Source: Meiothermus sp. (GTDB taxonomy: Bacteria; Deinococcota; Deinococci; Deinococcales; Thermaceae). From it: a DNA stretch of 64,000 bases. Location of the stretch: assembly GCF_026004075.1 (NCBI RefSeq), contig NZ_BPIK01000002.1, positions 124,001 through 188,000 of the forward strand. Direction: 5' to 3'. Under the pieces are notes generated by a model. That model saw only the letters and a program-made list of their open reading frames with translations, searched no databases and was not told the DNA's origin. This document shows, in pieces, positions 35,652 to 44,870 of this stretch; the first letter of the stretch is position 1; each line of letters opens with the position of its first letter. The position numbers were made by a program, and so were the translations under genes.

Positions 35652-36670
35652 GAGGCCTCCTGCATGGGCCGCAGTGCGCTATGCTCCCAGCGCAGGGTAA
35701 CGGCGCCGCCCACCTGCAAGCCCTGCTCTTCCGATGAGGTGAGCACCGTGAGCCGCTCGTTGCCAACCTGAACCTCGTACCGGGTCTGTGCGCCCAGGTA
35801 GTGAATGTCCAGCAAGGTGCCGCAGAGGCTGTTGGGCCCATTGTGGCTTCCTGCCTGGATGGCGATGCGCTCCGGGCGCAGGGCGTATTTGCCGGTTCCA
35901 AGCCCCAGCAGGCGGCCCTCGAGCACGTTGGCGCTCCCCACAAAGCGGGCCACAAACTCGGTTTTGGGGTACTCGTAGAGGGTCTTGGGGTTGTCGAGCT
36001 GCTCGATTTTGCCGTGATTAAACACCGCGACCCGATCCGACATCGAGAGTGCTTCGCCCTGGTCGTGGGTCACGTAGATGAAGGTGATACCGAGCTGGCG
36101 CTGCAGGGCCTTGAGTTCGATCTGCATCTCCTCGCGCAGCTTCAGGTCCAGGGCCCCCAGGGGCTCGTCCAGGAGCAGGAGCTTGGGCCGGTTGATGAGG
36201 GCTCGAGCCAGCGCCACCCGCTGCCGCTGCCCACCCGAAAGCTGCCCAGGCCGCCGATCCCCCAGCCCCGAGAGCTTCACCAGTTCCAGCATCTCCTCGG
36301 CCCGCCGGTGACGTTCAGGTTTGGGAACCCCCCGCACCATCAGCGCATAGGCCACGTTGTCGCGCACGTTCATATGGGGAAAGAGCGCGTAGTCCTGAAA
36401 GACCGTGTTGACGTCGCGGGCATAGGGCGGCAGCTTGGAAGCGTCCTGCCCAAACAGCACAATCTGCCCCGCGGTGGGTTGCTCGAAGCCGCCGATCAGG
36501 CGCAGGCAGGTGGTCTTGCCCGAGCCCGAGGGCCCCAGCATGGAGAAGAATTCGCCGGGCAAGATTTCCAAGTCCACCCCGTCCACCGCCTTCACCGGGC
36601 CGAAGTAACACGACACCCCGCGTAGCTCCACAGCAGCCTGAACAGATTGGGTTTTGGGTTCTTTATACAT
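35648..36670 (-). CDS. potA: Spermidine/putrescine-type ABC ATPase
   Basis: This is 340 aa. Walker A is [18 protein letters not shown], the signature LSGGQRQRVALARALINRPKLLLLDEP (Walker B), with the H-loop THDQGEALSMSD. The C-terminal TOBE_2 domain has YALRPERIAI and TRYEVQVGNERLTV. Start ATG 36670 (MYKEPKTQSV) has TACGAT ending 7 nt upstream with no SD, fitting leaderless translation; an ATG 9 nt earlier (36679) is possible. Confidence 0.9.
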   Translation of the reverse strand: MYKEPKTQSVQAAVELRGVSCYFGPVKAVDGVDLEILPGEFFSMLGPSGSGKTTCLRLIGGFEQPTAGQIVLFGQDASKLPPYARDVNTVFQDYALFPHMNVRDNVAYALMVRGVPKPERHRRAEEMLELVKLSGLGDRRPGQLSGGQRQRVALARALINRPKLLLLDEPLGALDLKLREEMQIELKALQRQLGITFIYVTHDQGEALSMSDRVAVFNHGKIEQLDNPKTLYEYPKTEFVARFVGSANVLEGRLLGLGTGKYALRPERIAIQAGSHNGPNSLCGTLLDIHYLGAQTRYEVQVGNERLTVLTSSEEQGLQVGGAVTLRWEHSALRPMQEAS

Positions 36671-36833
36671 CTGTACCATCGTAGCGAGGTTGTCGTCTGT
36701 TGCTGTGGGTGGGGGCTGGGCGCTATGCCAGACTCTGCCGCGCCCAGCCCTACCCACGAAGTGCTTCGCTCTTTTAGGTGGTGCGGTTCCTGGTTATAGT
36801 CTTACCCTTCGTGCCGGGACACCAAGCATCGTT

Positions 36834-38003
36834 TTAGCGGCCTCCCTGGATGGCGATGTAGTCGCTCACCCAGCGGCTATAGGGCACGCACTGGTTGTTC
36901 TGGGTGCGGCACTGGGTGGTGGGGGTGCGCCAGAAGAAAATCTTGTCGAAGTCGTTGAAGCCCTGGTTCTTGCAGCCATCGGCAGGCAGCAGGGAACCGG
37001 GGGTGTTGCAGGCCGCCGGCACCACCGGGTTGGAACCAAACCAGCCCGCGATATCGGCCTGCACCTTGTTGGTGAGCTGCCAGTTGAGCCAGCGGTAGGC
37101 GCAGTTGGAGTTCTTGGAGTTGGCCGCCAGCATGGTGGTATCGGCCCAGCCGGTGGCGCCCTCCTTGGGAACCACCCAATCGATGGGTCGCTTGTTGGCC
37201 TTGAGGGTGTTTACCTGGAAAATCCAGGTGGTCGAGGCCACCACCCCTTCGTTGGTGAAGTCCTGCACCTGGGCGTTGGCATCGTTCCAGTAGCGCTGGA
37301 GCAAGGCCCGTTGCTGGCGCAGCAGCTTGAGCACCTCCTGGTACTGCCGCTCGTTGAGTTCGTAGGGATCCTTGATGCCCAGTTCGGGCCGGGTACGCAT
37401 CAGATAGAGTGCGGCGTCGGCTACGTAGATGGGCCCATAGTAGGCCTGAATACGGCCTTTGTTGCTCTTGCCATCGGGCAAAATCATCTCCTCGAACACC
37501 ACTTTCCAGCTATCCGGCGGGGTCTTGAAGACGTTGGTGTTGTAGGCCAGCACGTTCACGCCAAACTGGTAGGGCACCCCGTAGCGCACCCCGTTCACCA
37601 CGTACCAGGGGGCGTTGAGCAGGCGACGGTCAATGTTGCGGGTGTTGGGGATCAGGTTCCAGTTGATGGGGGCCACCACATTACCGGCAATCAGGCGCTG
37701 GGTGGCATCGCCGGAGGCGGTCACCAGGTCGTAGCCCCCCTGGTTCATCAGGCGCACCGCTTCGTCGGAGCTGCCAAACACCTTGACCGTAACCTTGCAG
37801 CCGGTCTCTTTTTCGAAGCCCGTAACCCAGTCGGCGCTCTTATCGGTAGAGCCGTTTTCCACATAGCCCGGCCAGGCCAGGATGTTGAGCTGGCCCTCGC
37901 CTGGCCCCAACGACTGCTTGGCCCGGCTGGCCGGGAGCTGCGCCACAGCCAAACCCGCCACTGCTGCTAAACCCACCACGGCCAAGAACCACTGTGTTCT
38001 CAT
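36834..38003 (-). CDS. potD: PotD/PotF-type polyamine-binding protein
   Basis: This is 389 aa with signal peptide MRTQWFLAVVGLAAVAGLAVAQ. The mature domain shows LNILAWPGYVENGSTDKSADWV, TGFEKETGCKVTVKVFGSSDEAVRLM, and VPYQFGVNVLAYNTNVF. The NGSTDKSADWV form is typical of binding proteins linked to PotABC with putrescine/spermidine or related ligands. Length is above the usual 350 because of a C-terminal Cys-containing stretch (CNTPGSLLPADGCKNQG and CRTQNNQC), which may form disulfides. GAGGAGG precedes ATG 38003. First gene of the pot cluster. Confidence 0.88.
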   Translation of the reverse strand: MRTQWFLAVVGLAAVAGLAVAQLPASRAKQSLGPGEGQLNILAWPGYVENGSTDKSADWVTGFEKETGCKVTVKVFGSSDEAVRLMNQGGYDLVTASGDATQRLIAGNVVAPINWNLIPNTRNIDRRLLNAPWYVVNGVRYGVPYQFGVNVLAYNTNVFKTPPDSWKVVFEEMILPDGKSNKGRIQAYYGPIYVADAALYLMRTRPELGIKDPYELNERQYQEVLKLLRQQRALLQRYWNDANAQVQDFTNEGVVASTTWIFQVNTLKANKRPIDWVVPKEGATGWADTTMLAANSKNSNCAYRWLNWQLTNKVQADIAGWFGSNPVVPAACNTPGSLLPADGCKNQGFNDFDKIFFWRTPTTQCRTQNNQCVPYSRWVSDYIAIQGGR

Positions 38004-38160
38004 ACGTCCTCCTCAATCAAACACGACAGCCCCTAAGGCCTAGCCATGCCAACGAGACGACTCGAGCTGTCGAACTGCTCCTACGATAAAGCCCCCCCGG
38101 CCCTCCAACAAGAAACCTGGGGATATAGGAGGTATCGGGAAAATAGATTGATGGCCGGGC

Positions 38161-39099
38161 CTACTCCCCCGCGCTCAGCAAATCGCTGTAGCTCATCCCG
38201 TAGGTCTGCACCCGGCTATGCTCCCCCACCACCACCAAAAACTGCCGGGCGGCCTCGCTCAGCGCACTGCCCCGCCGCCAGGCCACCCCAATCTGCAGGC
38301 GGGGCAGATCTTCGAGCAAGGGCCGCGACTCCAGGCGGTCGCCCTCCAGGCTCCAGGGCCGGTACATCAGGCTGGGCAGAACCGCCACACCAATGCCCAG
38401 GGCCACCAGGCTGCGCATGGCCTCGATGGAATCGGTGCGCACGGCCACTCGAGGAAACCCGCTCAGGCGGTAGATCTGCTGGGTGACCTCCTCGAGCTCG
38501 TCGTTTTTCAGGTACAAGAACCGCTCCTCCCGCAAATTCTCCAGCGAGACCGCCTCCTGCTGTACCAGGGGGTGGTTGGTGGGCAGCCAGACCCGCCAGG
38601 GCGCGCGCAGCAGGGTGCGGGTCTCCAAGGCCTGCTTATCCACCATAGAAACGTTCATCACCGCCACATCCAGCTCGCCATTAATCAGCAGGTGCTCGAT
38701 GTAACCCCGCCGGTCTTCCACCACGGCCACCTGAACACCCGGAAACACCCGCTCGAAGCGGTCGAGCAGGTAGGGCAGATAGTAAGCCGTTACCAGGCTG
38801 GTCACGCCCAGGTTGAGCTGCCCCGTGGTGGCATCGGGGCGCTCGCGGATGGCCTGCTCGGCGTTGCGTAGCGCGGCCAGCACCTCGTGGGCGTGGCGCA
38901 AAAACTGGTGTCCGGCGTGGGTCAAAATCATGCCTCGAGCGTGCCGGGTAAAAAGCTCGGCCCCCAGGGTGTCTTCCAGCTTTTTGATGGCCTCCGTAAC
39001 CACCGACTGGGTCACGTTGAGCGAGGTGAGGGCTTTGGAAATCGAGCCCGACTCGGCCACCGCTATGAAGTACACCAACTGTTTGAGTGATATCTGCAC
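38161..39099 (-). CDS. LysR-family regulator
   Basis: This 312-aa protein has the N-terminal helix-turn-helix LVYFIAVAESGSISKALTSLNVTQSVVTEAIKKLEDTLGAELFTR. The periplasmic-binding-like effector domain follows (LGVTSLVTAYYLPYLLDRF, SIEAMRSLVALGIGVAVLPS). It lies 157 bp upstream of the pot operon on the same strand, so it may control polyamine uptake. LysR targets are more often divergent; the gene to its left, reading away, is the M23 peptidase. Inducer unknown. Confidence 0.87.
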   Translation of the reverse strand: MQISLKQLVYFIAVAESGSISKALTSLNVTQSVVTEAIKKLEDTLGAELFTRHARGMILTHAGHQFLRHAHEVLAALRNAEQAIRERPDATTGQLNLGVTSLVTAYYLPYLLDRFERVFPGVQVAVVEDRRGYIEHLLINGELDVAVMNVSMVDKQALETRTLLRAPWRVWLPTNHPLVQQEAVSLENLREERFLYLKNDELEEVTQQIYRLSGFPRVAVRTDSIEAMRSLVALGIGVAVLPSLMYRPWSLEGDRLESRPLLEDLPRLQIGVAWRRGSALSEAARQFLVVVGEHSRVQTYGMSYSDLLSAGE

Positions 39100-39201
39100 C
39101 GAGGCCTCCCATCGGTAGAACCGATAAATAGAGTCTAGCCGTCCCGGCCTGCCCTGACCAGTTCTTTTGTAAAACTAATCTTGTGGCCGCAAACTAAACC
39201 T

Positions 39202-39885
39202 ATGTTGGCTCGACAGGTGGGTTTTTCTGCGCTGCTATGTGTGCTCCTGTGGGGCAGCGAGGGCCTGGCCCAGCGGGGAGAGCCCGACCCCGAGCCCGGG
39301 CGGGTATGCACCTCGAGCTGGAGTCCACCCGAGCCCCGCACCGAAGCCGAGCGGCGTGAGCGGGAACGCTGGGCGGCCTACCGGGCCAAACTGCAAAGCT
39401 ATCTGGCACTGCTGCCCAAAGAACCCGACACCCGGCTGGCCATGCCGGTACAGGGGGCGCGGGTACGCCAGGTGGCCAACACCTTCGGCGCCCCCCGCAG
39501 CGGCTGGCGTACCCACGAAGGGCAGGACATCTTCGCCCCCAGGGGCACCCCTGTCTACTCGGCCACCCGTGGGTTTGTCTGGCGCATCGGGCAGGGGCAG
39601 TTGGGCGGGTTGTACGTGTTTGTGGTTGGGCCGGGCGGCTGGCGCTACTACTACGCCCACCTCGACCGCTACGCCCCAGGCCTCCAAGAGGGCCAGCGGG
39701 TAACCCCCCAGACCCTGCTGGGGTACGTGGGCAACACCGGCAACGCCCGCACCACCCCACCCCACCTGCACTTTGGGGTGTATGCCGGCAGCCGGCGCAC
39801 CTGCGATTACCGGGTGATTGACCCTTTGCCCCTGCTGGTGGATCGCGACTGGAAAAGCTTCTTGAGCCCGGCCCGTAACCCCTAA
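39202..39885 (+). CDS. Secreted M23-family metallopeptidase
   Basis: This 227-aa protein has signal peptide MLARQVGFSALLCVLLWGSEGLAQ. The LytM/M23 domain has THEGQDIFAPRGTPVYSATRG (His and Asp zinc ligands) and PPHLHFGVYAG (HxH). Such enzymes cut peptidoglycan cross-links or serve in envelope remodelling. YYYAHLDRYAPGLQEGQRV and GYVGNTGNA are also typical. TAAACT 6 nt before ATG 39202 suggests a leaderless message; the GTG at 39181 would spoil the signal peptide. Confidence 0.87.
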   Translation: MLARQVGFSALLCVLLWGSEGLAQRGEPDPEPGRVCTSSWSPPEPRTEAERRERERWAAYRAKLQSYLALLPKEPDTRLAMPVQGARVRQVANTFGAPRSGWRTHEGQDIFAPRGTPVYSATRGFVWRIGQGQLGGLYVFVVGPGGWRYYYAHLDRYAPGLQEGQRVTPQTLLGYVGNTGNARTTPPHLHFGVYAGSRRTCDYRVIDPLPLLVDRDWKSFLSPARNP

Positions 39886-40041
39886 GATTATTTTGGTTGC
39901 CTCACCGAGGTCTTTTTGTCAAAGATTCAGGCAGTGCGGAGCTGAATCAGACCGAATCGCGTGGGTTCAGGTTTGTAGTGCTTTAATTGCGAGCCTCCCC
40001 CTACCACCCGCGCGCAGGCCAGGCGTATGCTAGGCCTTGCT

Positions 40042-41484
40042 ATGGTCAAAAACTTCGATTTTCCAAGCCTCGCCTATGTGGGCGGTCGGTGGCAGCCAAC
40101 CTCCAAAACCTTTGCGGTTAAAAGCCCCTACAGCGGCGAACTGGTGGCCGAGGTGGCCGACTGCGGCGAGGCCGAGGCCCACATGGCCGCCGACGCTGCG
40201 GTGGCGGCCTTCAAGGAGTGGAAAAAGCTGACCGGCTTTGAGCGGGGCAAGATTTTACGCAAGTGGAACGACCTGCTTATCGCCCATCAGGAAGAGCTGG
40301 GGCGGCTGACCGCGCTGGAGATGGGAAAGCCCATCACCGAGGCCAAGGGGGAGGTGCTGTATGCCGCTAGCTTTGTGGAGTGGTGCGCCGAGGAAGCCCC
40401 TCGAGTAACCGGGGAACTCATCCACTCGCGCTTCCCCAACAAGCGCCAGATGGCCGTGTACGAGCCGGTGGGGCCGGTGTACGCCGTTACCCCCTGGAAC
40501 TTCCCCACCAGCATGATCACCCGCAAGGCCGCCCCGGCGCTGGCTGCGGGCTGCACCATCATCATCAAGCCGGCCGAACAGACCCCCTTGTGTGCGCTTT
40601 ATCTGGCCAAGCTCTGGGAAGAGGCCGGGGGGCCTGCCGGAACCCTGCAGGTGCTGCCGGCCTCTGACCCGGTGCCGGTCTCCAGGGTCTTGATGGACGA
40701 TATGCGTATCCGCAAAATCACCTTCACCGGCTCCACCCCGGTGGGCAAAATCCTCTACCGCCAGGGGGCCGATACCCTCAAGCGGGTCTCGCTCGAGCTC
40801 GGCGGAAACGCTCCGTTTATCGTCTTCGAGGACGCCGACATCGAAAAGGCCGTGCAGTTTACCCTGCTCTCCAAGTACCGCAACGCCGGCCAGACCTGCG
40901 TGACCACCAACCGCATCTATGTGCACAGGAAGCTCGAGGCCGACTACGCCGGGGCTTTGGCCGAGGCCGTTAGCAAGCTAAAGGTGGGCGACCCCCTGGA
41001 TCCCAGCACCAACGTAGGACCCCTGGTGGAGCAGCAGGGCCTGGATAAGGTGGCCTCGCACGTGGAGGATGCGCTCGCCAAAGGGGCCAGGGTGGTCACC
41101 GGTGGCAAGGCCCTGGGCGGGCTGTTGTACGCCCCCACGGTGCTCACCGGCATCCAGCCCGGGATGCGCATCCTGGAGGAGGAAACCTTTGGGCCGGTCG
41201 CCCCCCTGATGCCCTTCGAGGACGAGGAACAGGCCATCGCCTGGGCCAACAACACCGACTACGGGCTGGCCGCCTACATCTGGACCAAAGACCTCTCCCG
41301 CGCCTTCCGGGTGGCCGAGGCCCTGGAGTATGGCATTGTGGGCGTGAACGACCCGGTTCCCAGCGCCATGGGCTCCAACCTGCCCTTTGGCGGTTACAAA
41401 AACTCAGGCCTGGGCCGCGAGGGCGGGCACTGGGGCATGGAGGAGTTCCTCGAGACCAAGCTCATCTCGTTCCTGTTGCCCTAG
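40042..41484 (+). CDS. gabD: Succinate-semialdehyde dehydrogenase
   Basis: This 480-aa aldehyde dehydrogenase has TPWNFPTSMITRKAAPALAAGCTIIIKPAEQTPL, FTGSTPVGKIL, SLELGGNAPFIVFEDADI (Glu) and YRNAGQTCVTTNRIYV (Cys). KYRNAGQTCVxxNR and the ending GGYKNSGLGREGGHWGMEEFLETK are the GabD signature. It would oxidise succinate semialdehyde to succinate with NAD(P)+. Start ATG 40042 (MVKNFDFP) is favoured over ATG 40027, which lies inside a TATGCT box. A strong terminator follows. Confidence 0.9.
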   Translation: MVKNFDFPSLAYVGGRWQPTSKTFAVKSPYSGELVAEVADCGEAEAHMAADAAVAAFKEWKKLTGFERGKILRKWNDLLIAHQEELGRLTALEMGKPITEAKGEVLYAASFVEWCAEEAPRVTGELIHSRFPNKRQMAVYEPVGPVYAVTPWNFPTSMITRKAAPALAAGCTIIIKPAEQTPLCALYLAKLWEEAGGPAGTLQVLPASDPVPVSRVLMDDMRIRKITFTGSTPVGKILYRQGADTLKRVSLELGGNAPFIVFEDADIEKAVQFTLLSKYRNAGQTCVTTNRIYVHRKLEADYAGALAEAVSKLKVGDPLDPSTNVGPLVEQQGLDKVASHVEDALAKGARVVTGGKALGGLLYAPTVLTGIQPGMRILEEETFGPVAPLMPFEDEEQAIAWANNTDYGLAAYIWTKDLSRAFRVAEALEYGIVGVNDPVPSAMGSNLPFGGYKNSGLGREGGHWGMEEFLETKLISFLLP

Positions 41485-41499
41485 CGCGGTGGCGATAAA

Positions 41500-41545
41500 A
41501 ACCCAGTACAGCGGCTTTGGCTGTACTGGGTTGCGTTGTTGTTAT
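41500..41545 (+). terminator. Intrinsic terminator of gabD
   Basis: A perfect 13-bp stem, AACCCAGTACAGC (41500-41512) with GCTGTACTGGGTT (41520-41532), is followed by GCGTTGTTGTTAT. It lies 16 bp after the stop codon. Confidence 0.8.
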
Positions 41546-41687
41546 ACCGTTTTTGCTTGAATCCTTCACCGTCCTGCGGAGGCAGAGGAGAAGGATTCAA
41601 GCCGACCGAAGGGAGTAGAAAAGCATTTCGGTAGTATCGTTTAGGCTTGTCAAAGTGAACGATACTACCGAAATGCGCATTACGCCA
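41541..41687 (+). repeat. REP/MITE-like hairpin repeat, copy 2 (complete)
   Basis: It has two successive hairpins. The first pairs GCTTGAATCCTTCACC with GGAGAAGGATTCAAGC around a variable loop. The second pairs GCATTTCGGTAGTATCGTT with AACGATACTACCGAAATGC around AGGCTTGTCAAAGTG. Termini resemble a short inverted repeat (TATACC...GCATTA; TAATACC...GTATTA in copy 4). It lies between the convergent 3' ends of gabD and the MFS gene. No coding capacity. Confidence 0.88.
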
Positions 41688-41700
41688 ATTCAAGCCTGGT

Positions 41701-44391
41701 TCAGGCTCGAGCCCCCCAGCCGCCACGCAGCTCTTCGTTGGGTAGCGGTAAAATAAAAATCAATGAGATAAGAACAAACAGGGCCGCATAAAGGAAGATT
41801 TCTTGCTCCGCCTTGGTAATACCGTTGTTGAGGGCTTCTTGCAGCTTGTGTTTGGTTTCCTCGAGCTGTGCTACTACCTTGCGGGGCACCTCCTCGAGGG
41901 CCTGCCGCTCGGCTTTGACCAGGTTCTCGTGGGCGGCCTGTACGGCCTGCTCCAGGGCCTGGGCCTGGGCTTTTTGCAGGTTTTCCCGGACTGCTGCAAT
42001 GGCTGCCGCCTGGGCCTGGGCTTGGGCCCGGCTCAAACCCGTCTTGACCCCGGCAATAGCCTGAGCAAGCGCCTGGGCCTTAGCCTGTTCCAGACCCGCC
42101 TTAATCTGGGCTGTGGCCTGTTGCAAAGCGGCCTCGACAAGCTGGGGAGCCTGGGCCTGTACCTGGGCCAGCACCCCTGGCCGGGCCTCCACGGGCGGCG
42201 GGTTGTCGAGCAAGCTCCGCAGACGGGGGTCGAGTCTGGGGTTCTGACGCAGGGCTTGTTGTGCGCTTTCGTCCCCCTGCCAGGCTGCCTCGAGCAGGCG
42301 CGCGGTTGCTTGTAGCTGGGCCTCAACCTGGGCAGCCAGGCCGCCCTGTGGAATCTGGCTTTTGAAGGCAGGGGGAATCTGTGGGTTCTGCTGCACCGCC
42401 TGATAGGCTCGAGCATCCCCGTTCAAAGCCGCCAAAAGCAGCTTCTCTAGCTGGGCAAACTGGGCAGGTATACCACCCTTCACCAGCCGGGCCTTCAGAT
42501 CAGCCGGGATCTGAGGGTCGTTGATGAGCTGGTTGTAGGCGGCCACATCCCCCTCGAGCGCCGACACCACCAGGCGTTCCATCTGCTCAAACTGCGCTGG
42601 AATACCCCCTCTGGCCAGCTTCGATTTGAACTCCGCCGGCAGGTTGGGGTCGCGCATCAGGGCCTCGTAGGCTTTGATATCCCCCTCGAGCGCCGACACC
42701 ATCAGGCGTTCCATCCGCTCAAACTGCGCTGGAATACCCCCTCTGGTCAGCTTCGATTTGAACTCCGCCGGCAGGTTGGGGTCGCGCATCAGGGCCTCAT
42801 AGGCCTGGATATCGCCCCTGAGGGCCGCTACCACCTGGCCCTCGAGCCGCTCAAACTGCGCCGGGATGCCGCCTTTGATCAGGCCTTCCTTAACCTGGGT
42901 GGGCACCTGGGCATCCTGTAGTAGGGCGCTGTAAGCCTGGGTATCCCCCTTGAGGGCGGCTACAATCTGGGCCTCGAGCCTGGCAAACTGCTCATCGAGG
43001 TTAAGACCAACCCCCGCCTCGTTACTCCGCTGCACCAGCGCACCCGGGCGGCAAGCCGCATCGTCGGGGAATACCTTGCAGGTTTCGGCGCTAAGGCTCT
43101 TGGCTAAGAGCGTGCCCATCAAAGCGATGCCCACAGTCGAGCCAATCTGCCGCATCAACTGGGTAAAGGCCGTGGCCGAGCCCAACCGCTGGGGCGGTAC
43201 CTTGTTCTGAGCAGCAATCTGCAGAAGCGACTGGGCAGGCCCCAGCCCCAGCCCCAGCAGGAAGAAGAACAGCACCGCCAGCCAGAGGGGGGTATCTACT
43301 TTAATCAGGAAGTGCAGGGTGAGAAAAATTGCCAGCAGCCAGCCGGTTCCCAGCAGCAATAGGGGCTTGAAGCGGCCCAGCCGCCCCGAGAGCACCCCAC
43401 TGCCGGTGGCCCCCAAGACCACCCCTAGCGTAAGGGGCAGCACCGTCACCCCCGAAGCCGAGGCCGAGACCCCCTTGACCACCTGCAAGTACAGGGGCAA
43501 GAAAGCCACCGCCCCCAGGAAAGCAGGGCCATAGAAAAAGGTCGCCGCCGAGGCCAGGCTAAAGCTGCGCACGCGCAGAATCGAGAGGTCAAAAAGCGGG
43601 TGTTGTACACGGTTCTGCGACCAGACCCACAACACCAGGGCCAGCGCGCTCAACCCCAGAAGGCCCAGAATCTGAGCGCTTAACCAGGGGTAGGTACTGC
43701 CCCCCCAGGAAAAAGCCAGCATCAGCGGCACCGTCCAGACCACCAGCAAGGCAGCCCCCAGGTAGTCGAAGCGTTCGCGGTGCTCCGGGCTAAGGCGGGG
43801 CATATAGCGCAGAATGAACCACAGCGCCACCGCCCCTACGGGCATATTGATGTAAAAAACCCAGTGCCAGGAGAAGTGGTCGGTTAGGAGACCCCCCAGC
43901 CACGGCCCCACCGCACTGCTCACCCCAAAGATGGCCCCAAACAGCCCCCCCACCCGTCCACGCTCGCGTGGGGGGAAGAGCACCGCGATGGTGGTCAGGG
44001 CGAGGGCGAATAAAGCCCCACCGCCTATCCCCTGAACGCCCCGGAACAGGATTAACTCGGGCATGTTCTGCGACAAACCTGCAAGCGCCGAGCCCAGGAG
44101 GAAGATGGCAATCGCCACCAGCAAAATAGCCTTACGGCTGAAAAGCTCGGTCAGGCGACCAAAGATGGGGGCCGAAACGGTAGAGGCCAGCAAATAAGCG
44201 GTGGTCACCCAGGCATAAAGCTCTGCACCGTTGAGATCGGCGATGATTTTTGGTAACGCTGTTGAAACGATGGTCTGATCCAGTGCAGCCAGAAAAAGTC
44301 CGAGCAAAATACCAATCAGAGTTAGCCGGGTCTCACGGGAGACGTCATTAGAAGAAACTTGGGTGTTGGGTTCGCTCGAGGGGTTGCTCAT
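41701..44391 (-). CDS. DHA2-family MFS exporter with a large repeat/coiled-coil insertion before the last helix
   Basis: This 896-aa protein is nearly twice the usual 480-520. Residues about 1-440 are a standard 14-helix EmrB/QacA-type transporter minus its last helix: FLAALDQTIVSTALPKI, the motif-A loop FGRLTELFSRKA, and motif C-like GGLFGAIFGVSSAVGPWLGG. Residues about 465-735 carry six repeats of 44 residues (GGIPAQFERLEG...GDxxAYxxLxxDPxxPxxxK). Then comes a long Ala/Gln-rich coiled coil (about 740-860) and a final helix FLYAALFVLISLIFIL. The insertion falls on the outer face. It is 9 bp behind a MarR gene, so probably a drug or solvent exporter under that repressor. Confidence 0.88.
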   Translation of the reverse strand: MSNPSSEPNTQVSSNDVSRETRLTLIGILLGLFLAALDQTIVSTALPKIIADLNGAELYAWVTTAYLLASTVSAPIFGRLTELFSRKAILLVAIAIFLLGSALAGLSQNMPELILFRGVQGIGGGALFALALTTIAVLFPPRERGRVGGLFGAIFGVSSAVGPWLGGLLTDHFSWHWVFYINMPVGAVALWFILRYMPRLSPEHRERFDYLGAALLVVWTVPLMLAFSWGGSTYPWLSAQILGLLGLSALALVLWVWSQNRVQHPLFDLSILRVRSFSLASAATFFYGPAFLGAVAFLPLYLQVVKGVSASASGVTVLPLTLGVVLGATGSGVLSGRLGRFKPLLLLGTGWLLAIFLTLHFLIKVDTPLWLAVLFFFLLGLGLGPAQSLLQIAAQNKVPPQRLGSATAFTQLMRQIGSTVGIALMGTLLAKSLSAETCKVFPDDAACRPGALVQRSNEAGVGLNLDEQFARLEAQIVAALKGDTQAYSALLQDAQVPTQVKEGLIKGGIPAQFERLEGQVVAALRGDIQAYEALMRDPNLPAEFKSKLTRGGIPAQFERMERLMVSALEGDIKAYEALMRDPNLPAEFKSKLARGGIPAQFEQMERLVVSALEGDVAAYNQLINDPQIPADLKARLVKGGIPAQFAQLEKLLLAALNGDARAYQAVQQNPQIPPAFKSQIPQGGLAAQVEAQLQATARLLEAAWQGDESAQQALRQNPRLDPRLRSLLDNPPPVEARPGVLAQVQAQAPQLVEAALQQATAQIKAGLEQAKAQALAQAIAGVKTGLSRAQAQAQAAAIAAVRENLQKAQAQALEQAVQAAHENLVKAERQALEEVPRKVVAQLEETKHKLQEALNNGITKAEQEIFLYAALFVLISLIFILPLPNEELRGGWGARA

Positions 44392-44400
44392 GATTGCTGC

Positions 44401-44823
44401 TTACTCCTTTGGGGTGGAGGCCTCTTCCTGGGCTAGAATTTCCAGCCATTCGGCAAATTGCTGACGCTGGGTGGGGCTCAACCGCTCCAGTCTGCGTTCC
44501 AGGGCCTCCAGCATGTGCCGACGGCTTTCTTCCAGCACCGCCTGACCGGCCTGGGTCAGCGCAAAACGGTAGCGGCGCAAGTCGGTAGGGTCGAGTGAGC
44601 GCACCACCAGACCGGCCTGCTCGAGCCGCTTCAGCATCTGGCTCACAGTCGGAGCCGGTATCTGCATAGCCCGCACCGCTTCAGTCGGGTAGTGGTGCCG
44701 TTCGATTTCAGCCAGGAGCCAGGGGTCGGTTGGGGCTAAACCAAGGCGCTCGAGGTGGGGCGTTACCTCTTCCCGCAAACCACGGGATAGCCGCCATAGG
44801 TTGGTAAGCAAGCCCCAGGTCAT
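44401..44823 (-). CDS. MarR-family regulator
   Basis: This 140-aa winged-helix protein has LGLAPTDPWLLAEIERH, TEAVRAMQIPAPTVSQMLKRLEQAGLVVRSLDPTDLRRYRFALTQAG (recognition helix plus the DxRR wing) and a C-terminal dimer helix. It is the first gene of an operon with the MFS exporter and probably represses both through the repeated AAGTAT sites in the divergent promoter region. The usual ligand class is phenolic or lipophilic compounds; not determinable here. Confidence 0.87.
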   Translation of the reverse strand: MTWGLLTNLWRLSRGLREEVTPHLERLGLAPTDPWLLAEIERHHYPTEAVRAMQIPAPTVSQMLKRLEQAGLVVRSLDPTDLRRYRFALTQAGQAVLEESRRHMLEALERRLERLSPTQRQQFAEWLEILAQEEASTPKE

Positions 44824-44835
44824 ACTTCCGTCAAT

Positions 44836-44870
44836 ATACTTTCAAAATGAAGTATTATCAAGTGAAGTAT
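44836..44870. promoter_or_regulatory. Repeated AAGTAT/ATACTT sites, probable MarR operator
   Basis: ATACTT (44836-44841) and AAGTAT (44850-44855) form an inverted repeat. A second direct TGAAGTAT ends at 44870, and TGAAATATT follows at 44878-44886. The cluster lies between the divergent marR and the 44949 gene and could control both. Confidence 0.5.
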
